64,000 nt of DNA, from positions 4,216,001-4,280,000 of the forward strand of contig NZ_CP053928.1 of NCBI RefSeq assembly GCF_014108865.1. The letters run 5' to 3'. The position numbers were made by a program, and so were the translations under genes. Origin of the DNA: Nocardioides sp. WS12 (lineage in GTDB: Bacteria > Actinomycetota > Actinomycetes > Propionibacteriales > Nocardioidaceae). Shown here piece after piece: positions 1 to 8,766 of this stretch (its first letter is position 1; every line of letters starts with the position of its first letter). The notes beneath the pieces were generated by a model that saw only the letters and a list, made by a program, of their open reading frames with translations, was not told the origin of the DNA and ran no database searches.

Positions 1-371
1 CCGCGATCAACGGCACCGACCCGGTCTGGGACATCGCGTTCTCGACGTTCGCCCAGATCGTGCTCGCCAACGAGCTCGGCATGCTGCTCGGCTTCGCGCT
101 CGGCCTGCTGTTCCGCAACTCGCCGGCCGCGATCGTCGGCTACTTCGTCGTCAACCTGGTGCTGCCCGGCTTGTCCGGTGCACTCGGCGCGGCGCAGGAG
201 TGGTGGGCGGACAACGCCGGCTGGTTCGACCTGAACCAGACCCGCTTCCTGTTGTTCGACACCACCCTCACCGGCCAGGAGTGGGCACAGCTCGGCCTCA
301 CCTCGCTGCTCTGGATCGCCCTGCCGCTCGCCATCGGCCTGCGCCTGGTACTCCGCTCCGAGGTGAAGTAG
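1..371 (+). CDS. ABC-2 type transporter permease, C-terminal part (cut by window edge)
   Basis: The reading frame is open from base 3, so the start lies upstream of the window. The visible 122 residues contain two or three hydrophobic segments and end in a basic residue pattern (RSEVK), like the next gene. The motif SPAAIVGYFVV is shared exactly with the downstream protein, so the two are paralogues in tandem. ABC-2 permeases form the membrane channel of an exporter driven by a separate ATPase, which is not in this window and may lie upstream. The substrate cannot be inferred. The next gene starts two bases after the stop, so the two are almost certainly cotranscribed. Confidence 0.85.
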   Translation, partial: AINGTDPVWDIAFSTFAQIVLANELGMLLGFALGLLFRNSPAAIVGYFVVNLVLPGLSGALGAAQEWWADNAGWFDLNQTRFLLFDTTLTGQEWAQLGLTSLLWIALPLAIGLRLVLRSEVK

Positions 372-373
372 CC

Positions 374-1204
374 ATGACCACCTCGGAAGTCGAGGTCCGC
401 ACGGGTGTGGGCGCCGCGCCCACCGCCGCCGTCCCCGCCCGTGCCGTCCCGGCAGCGACCCCGTTCCGCCGCGTGCTGAACGTGGAACTGCGCAAGATGT
501 TCGACACCCGCTCGGGCTTCTGGCTGATGGTGAGCATCGGGGCACTCTCGGTCATCGCGACCGCCGCGGTCATCATCTTCGCGTCGGACAGCGACATCAC
601 CTACGAGAACTTCGCGACCTCGATCGGCCTCCCCATGTCGATCATCCTGCCGATGATCGCGATCCTCGCGGTCACCAGCGAATGGAGCCAGCGCAGCGGG
701 CTCACGACGTTCACGTTGGTGCCCGGTCGTGGCCGGGTCATCGGAGCCAAGGCAACGGCGACCTTCCTGGTCGGCGTCGTGTCGATGGCCGTCGCCTTCG
801 CGGTCGGTGCCCTCGGCAACCTCGTCGGATCCGCCATCGTCGGCGTCGACACGGTCTGGAACATCCCCTTCTCGACGGTGCCGCAGATCGTCCTCGGCAA
901 CCTGGTCGGGATGGCGATCGGGTTCACCCTCGGCGTCGTGCTGCGCAGCTCCCCGGCAGCGATCGTCGGCTACTTCGTGGTGTCGCTGGTGATGCCGGGC
1001 ATCCTGGTGCTGCTCGCCGAGGTGCGCGACTGGTTCTCCGACCTGCAGCCGTGGGTCGACTGGAACACCAGCCAGGTGAACCTCTTCGAAGGCGCCACGG
1101 ACACCGCCAAGGAATGGGCGATGCTCGGCTCCACGACCGCCATCTGGATCGTGGTTCCCCTGATCATCGGGGTCTTCTTCCTGCGGCGGTCCGAGGTGAA
1201 GTAG
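374..1204 (+). CDS. ABC-2 type transporter permease
   Basis: This 276-residue membrane protein starts at the ATG two bases after the preceding stop; gaggtgaag upstream can serve as ribosome site. After a polar Ala/Pro-rich N-terminus of about 30 residues there are about six hydrophobic segments, beginning near LMVSIGALSVIATAAVIIF. It shares SPAAIVGYFVV and the RSEVK terminus with the preceding gene, marking a duplication. Such permeases work as homo- or heterodimers with an ABC ATPase to export lipids, drugs or peptides. Two adjacent paralogues suggest a heterodimer. The substrate is unknown. Confidence 0.88.
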   Translation: MTTSEVEVRTGVGAAPTAAVPARAVPAATPFRRVLNVELRKMFDTRSGFWLMVSIGALSVIATAAVIIFASDSDITYENFATSIGLPMSIILPMIAILAVTSEWSQRSGLTTFTLVPGRGRVIGAKATATFLVGVVSMAVAFAVGALGNLVGSAIVGVDTVWNIPFSTVPQIVLGNLVGMAIGFTLGVVLRSSPAAIVGYFVVSLVMPGILVLLAEVRDWFSDLQPWVDWNTSQVNLFEGATDTAKEWAMLGSTTAIWIVVPLIIGVFFLRRSEVK

Positions 1205-1219
1205 CTCCACCTTGGTGGG

Positions 1220-2413
1220 TCAGCGACTGACGACCTCGGCCGCCTGCCGGGCGATCTCCAGCTCTTCGTTCGTCGGTACGACGAGCACCCGCACCCGCGA
1301 GCCGGGGGTCGCGATGTCGCGCGCGGACCGGTCGGGCGCCGCATTCGCCCCGGCGTCCAACTCGATCCCGAGGACCGACAGCCCCTCGAGCGCCCGTGCC
1401 CGCACCGGCGCGGAGTTCTCCCCCACCCCGGCGGTGAAGACGACCGCGTCGACCCGGCCGAGCGCGGCGGTGTAGGCGCCGACGTACTTTCGCAGGCGGT
1501 AGCAGTAGACGTCGAGCGCCTGCTCGGCTGCGGCGTCACCGCTCTCGGCGGCCGCGACCAGGTCGCGCATGTCCTGGCGACCCGAGAGGCCGAGGACGCC
1601 CGAGCGCTTGTTGAGCAGGTCGTCGATGTCGTCGATGTCCATGCCGGCGGTGCGGGCGAGGTGGAAGACGATCGCCGGGTCGACGTCGCCGCTGCGGGTG
1701 CCCATCACGAGCCCCTCCAGGGGCGTCAGGCCCATCGACGTGTCGATGGACGCGCCGCCGCGGACTGCGGTCGCGGACGCACCGTTGCCGAGGTGCAGCA
1801 CGATCACGTTGGTCTGTTCTGGCGTGCGACCCAACAGACGGGCGGCCTCGCGGGAGACGTAGGCGTGCGAGGTCCCGTGGAAGCCGTAGCGGCGGACCCG
1901 GTGCTCGCGCGCCACCTCGGCGTCGATCGCGTACGTGTAGGCACGGGCCGGCATCGTGCTGTGGAAGGACGTGTCGAAGACCGCGACGTGCGGCAGGTCC
2001 GGGAACTCCGCCCGGGCCACCCGGATCCCCGCCAGGTTGGCCGGGTTGTGCAGCGGAGCGAGGTCGACCAGTTCGGTGACGACCCGCACGACGTCGTCGT
2101 CGATCACGACAGGGCGGCCGTACTCCTCACCGCCCTGCACCACGCGATGTCCGATGGCGATCAACCCCACCTCGTGCAACTGCGGTCCGTGGTCGGCGAA
2201 CGCCTCGGTCATCGCAGCCATCGCCGCATCGTGGTCAGGTACGACGCGGTCGAGGACGTGCTTCTCCCCCTGGACCTCGTGCGTGATCACCCCACCCGCG
2301 GCGCCGATCCGCTCGACCAGACCCGTCGCCAGGACGTCCCCGTCGGCGGCGTCGACCACCTGGTACTTCAGCGACGAGGAACCGGAGTTGATCACCAGCA
2401 CCCGGGTCGTCAC
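1220..2413 (-). CDS. ackA: Acetate kinase
   Basis: Acetate kinase (397 residues, normal length) interconverts acetyl phosphate plus ADP with acetate plus ATP in the cytoplasm. The N-terminal VLVINSGSSSLKY is the ASKHA phosphate-binding signature; HRVVQGGE, FHGTSHAYVS and GTRSGDVDP are further family motifs, and FTAGVGENS is the C-terminal nucleotide-binding loop. The GTG start overlaps the pta stop by four bases (GTGA), so translation is probably coupled. With pta it forms the acetyl-CoA/acetate overflow or assimilation pathway, whose direction depends on the carbon source. Confidence 0.97.
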   Translation of the reverse strand: MTTRVLVINSGSSSLKYQVVDAADGDVLATGLVERIGAAGGVITHEVQGEKHVLDRVVPDHDAAMAAMTEAFADHGPQLHEVGLIAIGHRVVQGGEEYGRPVVIDDDVVRVVTELVDLAPLHNPANLAGIRVARAEFPDLPHVAVFDTSFHSTMPARAYTYAIDAEVAREHRVRRYGFHGTSHAYVSREAARLLGRTPEQTNVIVLHLGNGASATAVRGGASIDTSMGLTPLEGLVMGTRSGDVDPAIVFHLARTAGMDIDDIDDLLNKRSGVLGLSGRQDMRDLVAAAESGDAAAEQALDVYCYRLRKYVGAYTAALGRVDAVVFTAGVGENSAPVRARALEGLSVLGIELDAGANAAPDRSARDIATPGSRVRVLVVPTNEELEIARQAAEVVSR

Positions 2414-4470
2414 GAGGTGCCCTGTGCCTGGATCGCGGTGATCGCGACCGTGTTGACGATGTCCTGGACCAGAGCGCCGCGCGACAGGTCGTTGACCGGC
2501 TTGCGCAGGCCCTGCAGCACCGGGCCGACAGCCACCGCGCCCGCCGAGCGCTGCACGGCCTTGTAGGTGTTGTTGCCCGTGTTGAGGTCCGGGAAGATGA
2601 AGACCGTTGCCTTGCCCGCCACTTCGGAGTCCGGCAACTTCGACTTCGCCACCGACACGTCGACCGCGGCGTCGTACTGGATCGGGCCGTCGACCACCAG
2701 GTGCGGCGCCCGCGCATGCACGAGTTCGGTGGCCTTGCGCACCTTGTCGACGTCGGCGCCCGAGCCGGACTCGCCCGTCGAGTAGGACAACATCGCGATC
2801 CGCGGCGTCACGCCGAACTGGGCGGCTGTCGCTGCCGACGAGATCGCGATGTCGGCGAGTTGTTCGGCGGTCGGGTCGGGATTGACGGCGCAGTCGCCGT
2901 AGACCAGCACCCGGTCCTCGAGGCACATGAAGAACACCGACGACACGATCGAGACGCCCTCGATCGTCTTCACGATCTCGAAGGACGGCTTGATGGTGTG
3001 CGCCGTCGTGTGCCGGGCACCGGAGACCATCCCGTCGGCGAGGCCGAGCTGCACCATCAGGGTGCCGAAGTAGGAGACGTCGGAGACGATCTCCCGGGCC
3101 CGGTCGACCGTCATTCCCTTGGCCGCCCGCAGTTCGGCGTAGACGTCGGCGAACCGGTCACGCAGTTCGGGGTCGAGCGGCGACAGCACCTTCGCGGCGG
3201 CCAGGTCGAGGCCCAACTCACTGCCGCGAGCGCGGATCGCGGCCTCGTCGCCGAGGATCGTCAGGTCCGCGACCTCGCGAGCGAGCAGCGTGCTCGCGGC
3301 GCGCAGGATCCGGTCGTCGTCACCCTCCGGGAGTACGACGTGGCGCCGGTCGGCGCGGGCGCGTTCGATGAGGTCGTACTCGAACATCAGCGGCGTGACG
3401 ACCTCCGCGCGCGGCACGTTCACGGCCGCGAGCAGGGCCGCACCATCGACGTGCTGGGTGAACGTGGAGCGGGCCGTGTCGAGCTTGCGCTGCGAGCCGG
3501 TCGACAGCAGTCCTTTCGTCTCCGCCACGCGACGGGTCGCGTCAAAGGTGCCGAGCGAGGTGGTGACGATCGGCAGTCGCTGGCCCCGCCCGCCGATCAG
3601 GCGTCGTACCGAATCGGAGGGGAGGTAGCCACCGTTGAGGATCAGGCCAGCCAACGACGCGAAGCCCTCGGCTGCGTGGGCCGCAACCATCGCCAGGACG
3701 ACGTCCGAGCGGTCGCCCGGCACCACCACGACGGCGCCGTCGACGATCCGGTCGAGGACGTGTTCCATGGTCATGCCGCCGACGATGATGTGCTCGGCCT
3801 CGCGCTCGAGCAGTTCGGGGTCCCCGGCGAGCAACGCGCCGTCCACCGCTTCGACCAGGTCGCCGAGGGTGGGCGCCGACAGCAGCGGGACATTCGGCAT
3901 CACCCAGGTCGGGACGGTGACGCCCTCGAGGGCCGCCTGCACCGCCTCCAGTTCGGCCGGGTCAGCCCGGTTGGCCACCACGGCCACCACCTCGGCATGT
4001 CCGGCGCGGAGTTCGGCCGTCGCGATGTCGACCATCTGGCGTACGTCGCCGGCGTGGCGATCCACGGCCGAGACGACAAGCACGACGGCCGAGCCCAGGT
4101 TGGCCGCGATCCGCGCGTTGTAGGCGAGTTCGGCGGGACCGGCGACGTCGGTGTAGTCGGATCCGACGATCACCACCACGTCGCAGAGGTCCTCGATGCG
4201 GCGATAGCGCTCGATGATCCGGGCCAGCGCCGCTTCCGGGTCGGCATGGACGTCGTCGTACGTGACGCCGATGCACTGGTCGTATTCGAGGTCGACGCCG
4301 TCGTGCCCGAGGAGCAGCGCGAGCACCGAGTCGCTGTGCTCATCGGCGCGGGCGATCGGCCGGAAGACCCCGACCCGCACCTGGGGCGCGAAGAGTTCGA
4401 CGAGTCCGAGGGCGACCGACGACTTGCCGGTGTGGCCCTCCGGGGAGGTGACGTAGACGCTGCGCGCCAT
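2410..4470 (-). CDS. pta: Phosphate acetyltransferase (long form with N-terminal DRTGG/BioD-like domains)
   Basis: Pta (686 residues) converts acetyl-CoA and phosphate to acetyl phosphate and CoA. It is the long type. Residues about 1-210 form a BioD/CobQ-like P-loop domain (GHTGKSS near residue 12), followed by a DRTGG domain to about residue 350. The C-terminal catalytic PTA domain contains LPEGDDDRILRA, GMVSGARHTTAHT and YSTGESGSG. The ATG chosen overlaps the last base of the upstream regulator's stop (TGATG); an in-frame TTG lies one codon earlier. In long-form Pta the N-terminal region is known to modulate activity allosterically. Confidence 0.96.
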   Translation of the reverse strand: MARSVYVTSPEGHTGKSSVALGLVELFAPQVRVGVFRPIARADEHSDSVLALLLGHDGVDLEYDQCIGVTYDDVHADPEAALARIIERYRRIEDLCDVVVIVGSDYTDVAGPAELAYNARIAANLGSAVVLVVSAVDRHAGDVRQMVDIATAELRAGHAEVVAVVANRADPAELEAVQAALEGVTVPTWVMPNVPLLSAPTLGDLVEAVDGALLAGDPELLEREAEHIIVGGMTMEHVLDRIVDGAVVVVPGDRSDVVLAMVAAHAAEGFASLAGLILNGGYLPSDSVRRLIGGRGQRLPIVTTSLGTFDATRRVAETKGLLSTGSQRKLDTARSTFTQHVDGAALLAAVNVPRAEVVTPLMFEYDLIERARADRRHVVLPEGDDDRILRAASTLLAREVADLTILGDEAAIRARGSELGLDLAAAKVLSPLDPELRDRFADVYAELRAAKGMTVDRAREIVSDVSYFGTLMVQLGLADGMVSGARHTTAHTIKPSFEIVKTIEGVSIVSSVFFMCLEDRVLVYGDCAVNPDPTAEQLADIAISSAATAAQFGVTPRIAMLSYSTGESGSGADVDKVRKATELVHARAPHLVVDGPIQYDAAVDVSVAKSKLPDSEVAGKATVFIFPDLNTGNNTYKAVQRSAGAVAVGPVLQGLRKPVNDLSRGALVQDIVNTVAITAIQAQGTS

Positions 4471-4793
4471 CAACGCTGGCCTTCGAGGACCTCTGGATCA
4501 AAGTCCGGCAGGAGCTCGACCAGCGGGACCTCGAGGACCTGGCTGAGCGCGATCAACGTGTTCAGTCGCGGGTTCATCGGTGTGCCCGGGCGGGACTCGC
4601 CCTTCTCGAACTTCTGGTACGTGTAGCCCGCCAACCCGGCCAGGTGCGCGACACGCTCCTGACTGAGATCCCGCGCCATCCGGGCCCGGTGCAGGTTGTG
4701 CCCGAGTTCACGGGCATAGGTCTCCCAGCTGAGGTCAGAACGCTTCGCCGCCACGGCATCATCATTCGCACCATCCCACCTGTTTGCGACCAT
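4470..4793 (-). CDS. XRE-family helix-turn-helix regulator, first gene of the pta-ackA operon
   Basis: This 107-residue protein carries a Cro/CI-type HTH from about residue 30 to 85 (HNLHRARMARDLSQERVAHL, then GYTYQKFEKGES as the recognition region). It has no ligand domain. Its stop overlaps the pta start by one base, so regulator, pta and ackA form one translationally coupled operon. A perfect 16-bp palindrome covers the start codon, which suggests autorepression and hence control of acetate metabolism. Family assignment is firm; the regulatory target is inferred. Confidence 0.9.
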   Translation of the reverse strand: MVANRWDGANDDAVAAKRSDLSWETYARELGHNLHRARMARDLSQERVAHLAGLAGYTYQKFEKGESRPGTPMNPRLNTLIALSQVLEVPLVELLPDFDPEVLEGQR

Positions 4794-4804
4794 ACGCGTA
4801 TGGT
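4789..4804. promoter_or_regulatory. Perfect 16-bp palindrome at the regulator start codon (candidate operator)
   Basis: ACCATACGCGTATGGT equals its own reverse complement. It spans the regulator's ATG at 4793-4791, so a bound dimer would block initiation of the XRE-pta-ackA operon. It also lies in the spacer shared with the divergent gene at 4910. Confidence 0.55.
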
Positions 4805-4909
4805 TTTACCTTGAGGCGGACAAGCCTGTGGACAACGGGCACTCCGACGGCACCGATGTCGCCGGTCCCCCGTAGGTTCCAGATCTCGACGACGACTTGG
4901 GGGTGACAG

Positions 4910-5239
4910 GTGACGGGCAGTAGTACTCCGACCTGGCTCGACGAGCCCTGCCCGCCCTGGTGCGTGCGCGCTCACCTGGAGGACGACCACCCCGAGGACC
5001 GCTACCACCAGAGCGAACCGTCGTTCTTCGCCGGCGTCGCCGGCGCCGGCGACCAGGTTCCGCTGACTGCCTCACTGACGCCCCTGACGCTGACCATTCG
5101 CATTGGCCGCCACGTGGGCGAAGCAACACCCTGGGTGGTGATCGAGTCACTGGAGGCTCGTCACCCGCGCCTGGTCCTCGCCGAGAAGGCCGCCTTCGAC
5201 CTGTGGCAGCGACTCGACCACCAGTTGGCGCGACTCTGA
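4910..5239 (+). CDS. Conserved actinobacterial small protein (DUF6907-like)
   Basis: This 109-residue soluble protein begins at GTG after a G-rich stretch. It has the pattern PCPPWCVRAHLEDDH followed by a further His (YHQ), a Cys/His cluster near residues 14-33 that may bind metal. The C-terminal half alternates hydrophobic and charged residues (LTIRIGRHVGE, VVIESLEARHP, LVLAEKAAFDLWQRLDHQLA). The overall pattern resembles the DUF6907 group of short actinobacterial proteins; function is unknown. It is divergent from the XRE-pta-ackA operon and shares its 116-bp promoter region. It converges on ilvC, with a hairpin between them. Confidence 0.75.
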   Translation: MTGSSTPTWLDEPCPPWCVRAHLEDDHPEDRYHQSEPSFFAGVAGAGDQVPLTASLTPLTLTIRIGRHVGEATPWVVIESLEARHPRLVLAEKAAFDLWQRLDHQLARL

Positions 5240-5254
5240 CCGGCGAACGCACGA

Positions 5255-5282
5255 GGCCCCCGGACCAGTCGGTCCAGGGGCC
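5255..5282. terminator. Hairpin between convergent DUF6907-like gene and ilvC
   Basis: The arms at 5255-5266 and 5271-5282 pair over 12 bp with one mismatch around an AGTC loop. There is no clear T-tract. It lies between two converging stops and probably ends transcription in both directions. Confidence 0.65.
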
Positions 5283-5302
5283 CCGCAACGTACGACGTCA
5301 GG

Positions 5303-6328
5303 TCAGCGCGCGGCCGAACCCTCGGTGTAGTCGTCGTCGGTCTGCTTCCAGGAGAAGTGACCGCGCAGCGTCTTGCCGACCTCTTCGATCGGGTGGGCAG
5401 CGCCCTTGGCCCGCAGCGCGAGGAACTCCGGCGCGCCGGCGTCCTGGTCGCCGATGAACCGCTCGGCGAACGCGCCGCTCTGGATGTCACCGAGGACAGC
5501 CTTCATGTTCTCCTTCACCGACGGGTCGATGACCCGCGGGCCGGAGACGTAGTCGCCGTACTCAGCGGTGTCGGAGACCGACCAGCGCTGCTTGGCGATG
5601 CCGCCCTCCCACATGAGGTCGACGATGAGCTTGAGCTCGTGGAGGACCTCGAAGTAGGCGATCTCGCCCTGGTAGCCGGCTTCGGTCAGGGTCTCGTAGC
5701 CGTACTGGACGAGCTGCGAGACGCCACCGCAGAGGACGGCCTGCTCACCGAACAGGTCGGTCTCGGTCTCCTCGGTGAAGGTCGTCTTGATGACGCCCGC
5801 GCGGGTGCCACCGATGCCCTTGGCGTAGGACTTGGCGAGCTCCCACGCGGTGCCCGACGCGTCCTGCTCGACGGCGATGATGTCCGGGATGCCGCGGCCG
5901 GCGACGTACTCGCGACGCACGGTGTGGCCCGGGGCCTTCGGGGCGACGAGGATGACGTCGACGCCGGCCGGGGGCTTGATGTAGCCGAAGCGGATGTTGA
6001 AGCCGTGGCCGAAGACGAGGGTGTCGCCCTCAGCAATGTGCGGCTCGATCGACTCGGCGTAGATGTGGCGCTGGAACTGGTCCGGCGCGAGGATGACGAT
6101 GACGTCGGCTTCCTCGACGGCGTCGGCGACCGAGAGGACACGCAGGCCCTGCTCCTCGGCCTTGGCACGGCTCTTGGAGCCCTCCTTCAGGCCGACGCGG
6201 ACGTCGACGCCCGAGTCGCGGAGGTTCAGCGCGTGGGCGTGGCCCTGGCTGCCGTAACCGATGACGGCGACGTTCTTGCCCTGGATCAGGGACAGGTCGG
6301 CGTCGTCGTCGTAGAAAATCTCAGCCAC
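5303..6328 (-). CDS. ilvC: Ketol-acid reductoisomerase (NADP+)
   Basis: IlvC (341 residues, class I length) isomerises and reduces acetolactate or acetohydroxybutyrate to the dihydroxy acid in valine, leucine and isoleucine synthesis. The N-terminal Rossmann loop reads VIGYGSQGHAHALNLRDSG. GHGFNIRFGYIKPP and DLFGEQAVLCGG are catalytic-domain signatures that include metal ligands. It is the last gene of ilvB-ilvN-ilvC, 35 bp after ilvN. Expression presumably depends on the leader and attenuator upstream of ilvB. Confidence 0.98.
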   Translation of the reverse strand: MAEIFYDDDADLSLIQGKNVAVIGYGSQGHAHALNLRDSGVDVRVGLKEGSKSRAKAEEQGLRVLSVADAVEEADVIVILAPDQFQRHIYAESIEPHIAEGDTLVFGHGFNIRFGYIKPPAGVDVILVAPKAPGHTVRREYVAGRGIPDIIAVEQDASGTAWELAKSYAKGIGGTRAGVIKTTFTEETETDLFGEQAVLCGGVSQLVQYGYETLTEAGYQGEIAYFEVLHELKLIVDLMWEGGIAKQRWSVSDTAEYGDYVSGPRVIDPSVKENMKAVLGDIQSGAFAERFIGDQDAGAPEFLALRAKGAAHPIEEVGKTLRGHFSWKQTDDDYTEGSAAR

Positions 6329-6363
6329 TGGGGGCTCTCCTTGTTTCTCGGGTGGGTGGGTTG

Positions 6364-6903
6364 TCAGGCGTTGGCAGCGGGCGGAACCGGTACGGCGACC
6401 GGCTTGCCACGCTCGGAGATCGACCGCGAGCCGCGGCTGATGGCCACCATGCCGGACTGCACGAGCTCGCGAATCCCGAAGGGTTCGAGCACGCGCAGCA
6501 GGTCTGCGATCTTGTCGGAGTTGCCGACGACCTGCATGGTGATCGCGTCCGAAGCGACGTCGATCACCTTGGCCTTGAACAGCTGGGTGATGTCGAGGAC
6601 CTCGCCGCGGTTGTCCGCCGTCGCGCCGACCTTGACCATGACCAGCTCACGGGTGACCGAGGACGCCGCATCGAGCTCGACGATCTTGATCACCTCGACC
6701 AGCTTGTTGAGCTGCTTGGTGACCTGCTCGAGCGGCGACTCGTCGACGTTCACGACGATCGTCATCCGCGAGATCTCGGCGTGCTCGGTCGGGCCGACCG
6801 CGAGCGATTCGATGTTGAAGCCGCGACGGCTGAACAGTGCCGAGATCCGGGCCAGGACGCCCGGCTTGTTCTCGACCAGGACCGACAGGGTGTGCTGCGC
6901 CAT
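6364..6903 (-). CDS. ilvN: Acetolactate synthase small (regulatory) subunit
   Basis: This 179-residue regulatory subunit binds IlvB and confers valine feedback inhibition. An N-terminal ACT domain (HTLSVLVENKPGVLARIS, then RRGFNIESLAVG) is followed by the C-terminal acetolactate synthase small-subunit domain (RELVMVKVGA). The ATG overlaps the last base of the ilvB stop (TGATG), so translation is coupled and the subunits are probably made in proportion. Confidence 0.97.
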   Translation of the reverse strand: MAQHTLSVLVENKPGVLARISALFSRRGFNIESLAVGPTEHAEISRMTIVVNVDESPLEQVTKQLNKLVEVIKIVELDAASSVTRELVMVKVGATADNRGEVLDITQLFKAKVIDVASDAITMQVVGNSDKIADLLRVLEPFGIRELVQSGMVAISRGSRSISERGKPVAVPVPPAANA

Positions 6904-8660
6904 CAGACATCGTCCTCATCGAACTGGGGCGCGAGGTCACGCGCGTACTGAATCTCATCGTTGCTGGTTCCTGCGGCGACCATCGGCCACACCATGGCGT
7001 CGCGGAACACGCGGAAGTCGACGACCACCGGCTGGTCGTTGATCGACATGGCCTTCTCGATGGTCGCGTCGACGTCGCCCGGGTTGTCGCAGGACAGGCC
7101 CACGCAGCCGTAGGCGTCAGCGAGCTTCACGAAGTCGGGGATTCGCTTCGAGTGCAGGTCGGTGTTGGAGTAGCGCGAGTTGTAGAACAGCGTCTGCCAC
7201 TGCCGCACCATGCCGAGCGACTCGTTGTTGATGATCGCGACCTTGATCGGGATGTCGTTGATCGCACAGGTGGCGAGCTCCTGATTGGTCATCTGGAAGC
7301 AGCCGTCGCCGTCGATCGCCCACACGGTCTGGTCGGGCATGGCGACCTTGGCGCCCATGGCGCCGGGGACCGCGAAGCCCATCGTGCCGAGGCCACCGGA
7401 GTTGATCCACGTGTTGGGGCGCTCGTACTTGACGTAGTGCGCGGCCCACATCTGGTGCTGGCCGACGCCGGCGGTGTAGATCGTGTCGGGGCCCGAGAGC
7501 ACGCCGAGGCGCTCGATGACGTACTGCGGCGAGAGGCCCGTCTCGGGGGTGTCGTAGCCGACCGGGTACTGCTGCTTCATGCCGGCGCAGAACGCCACCC
7601 AGCCCTCGTAGTCGCCCGTGTTGCCGGCGTCCTGCTCGGTGCGCAGCGTGGTGACCAGGTCGATGAGGACCTCACGGACGTCGCCCACGATCGGGACGTC
7701 CGTGTAGCGGTTCTTGCCGATCTCCGCCGGGTCGATGTCCGCGTGGATGATCTTGGCGTGCGGCGCGAAGGAGTCCAGGTTGCCGGTCACCCGGTCGTCG
7801 AAGCGGGCGCCCAGGCTGATGATCAGGTCGCTCTTCTGCAACGCACCGACTGCGGCCACGGTGCCGTGCATGCCGGGCATGCCGAGGTGCTGCGGGTGGC
7901 TGTCGGGGAACGCGCCGCGGGCCATCAGGGTGGTGACGACCGGGATGCCGGTGAGCTCGGCGAGGGTCAGCAGTTCCTTGGAGGCGCCGGAGCGGATGGT
8001 GCCGCCGCCGACGTACAGGACGGGCTTGCGCGACTCGAGCATGAGGCGCGCGGCTTCGCGAATCTGCTTCGCGTGCGGACGGGTGACGGGGCGGTAGCCG
8101 GGGAGGTTGAGCTCCGTCGGCCACTGGTAGCTGGTCATCGCCTGCAGGGCCGACTTGGTGACGTCGACCAGGACCGGGCCCGGACGACCGGTCGAGGCGA
8201 TGTGGAACGCCTCGGCGATCTTCATCGGGATCTCGGCCGGGTCGGTCACCAGGAAGTTGTGCTTGGTGATCGGCATCGTGATGCCGCGGATGTCGGCTTC
8301 CTGGAAGGCGTCGGTGCCGATCATCGCGGCACCCACCTGACCGGTGATGGCGACCATGGGCACGGAGTCCATGTGGGCATCGGCGATCGGCGTGACCAGG
8401 TTCGTCGCACCGGGGCCCGAGGTGGCCATGCAGACGCCGACGCGGCCGGACGCCGAGGCATAGCCCTGCGCCGCGTGGCCGGCACCCTGCTCGTGGCGGA
8501 CGAGGATGTGCCGGATGCTGCTGTCCATCAGGGGGTCGTACGCGGGGAGGATCGCGCCGCCGGGGATGCCGAAGATGTCCGTGACACCGGCCGCCTCCAG
8601 CGAACGGATCAGGCTCTGCGCGCCGGTGATGGTCTCGCCCGAGCCCTGCTGCTCAGTCAT
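6903..8660 (-). CDS. ilvB: Acetolactate synthase large (catalytic) subunit
   Basis: IlvB (585 residues) is the ThDP-dependent enzyme that condenses two pyruvates, or pyruvate and 2-oxobutyrate. The N-terminal ThDP domain contains the catalytic Glu in VRHEQGAGHAAQGYA. The central domain is FAD-binding. The C-terminal ThDP/Mg motif runs from GDGCFQMTNQELAT to IINN. It is the first structural gene of ilvBNC, about 50 bp after an attenuator. Confidence 0.97.
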   Translation of the reverse strand: MTEQQGSGETITGAQSLIRSLEAAGVTDIFGIPGGAILPAYDPLMDSSIRHILVRHEQGAGHAAQGYASASGRVGVCMATSGPGATNLVTPIADAHMDSVPMVAITGQVGAAMIGTDAFQEADIRGITMPITKHNFLVTDPAEIPMKIAEAFHIASTGRPGPVLVDVTKSALQAMTSYQWPTELNLPGYRPVTRPHAKQIREAARLMLESRKPVLYVGGGTIRSGASKELLTLAELTGIPVVTTLMARGAFPDSHPQHLGMPGMHGTVAAVGALQKSDLIISLGARFDDRVTGNLDSFAPHAKIIHADIDPAEIGKNRYTDVPIVGDVREVLIDLVTTLRTEQDAGNTGDYEGWVAFCAGMKQQYPVGYDTPETGLSPQYVIERLGVLSGPDTIYTAGVGQHQMWAAHYVKYERPNTWINSGGLGTMGFAVPGAMGAKVAMPDQTVWAIDGDGCFQMTNQELATCAINDIPIKVAIINNESLGMVRQWQTLFYNSRYSNTDLHSKRIPDFVKLADAYGCVGLSCDNPGDVDATIEKAMSINDQPVVVDFRVFRDAMVWPMVAAGTSNDEIQYARDLAPQFDEDDV

Positions 8661-8712
8661 CCGGTTCTTCCTTGTCTGTGCTCATGTTCTGGCTCACGTT
8701 CGTCGTACAAGC

Positions 8713-8744
8713 AAAAACCCCTCGGTTGCCGGGCAACGAGGGGC
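8713..8744 (-). terminator. Intrinsic terminator in the ilvBNC leader (attenuator)
   Basis: Read on the minus strand, the arms (8743-8737 with 8724-8718, extended by 8736-8733 with 8729-8726 after one bulge) form a strong GC hairpin followed by TTTTT (8717-8713). It lies between the leader peptide and ilvB, the standard position for transcription attenuation of branched-chain amino acid genes. Confidence 0.85.
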
Positions 8745-8766
8745 GGGACGCGTCACACTGACGATG

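Noticed and set aside
2701..4626. 641-residue open frame opposite pta
   Set aside because: It lies wholly antisense to a clear pta gene. Long antisense frames are expected where third codon positions are nearly all G or C; it has no recognisable domain.
5357..7042. 561-residue open frame opposite ilvC and ilvN
   Set aside because: Composition-driven antisense frame covering two certain genes.
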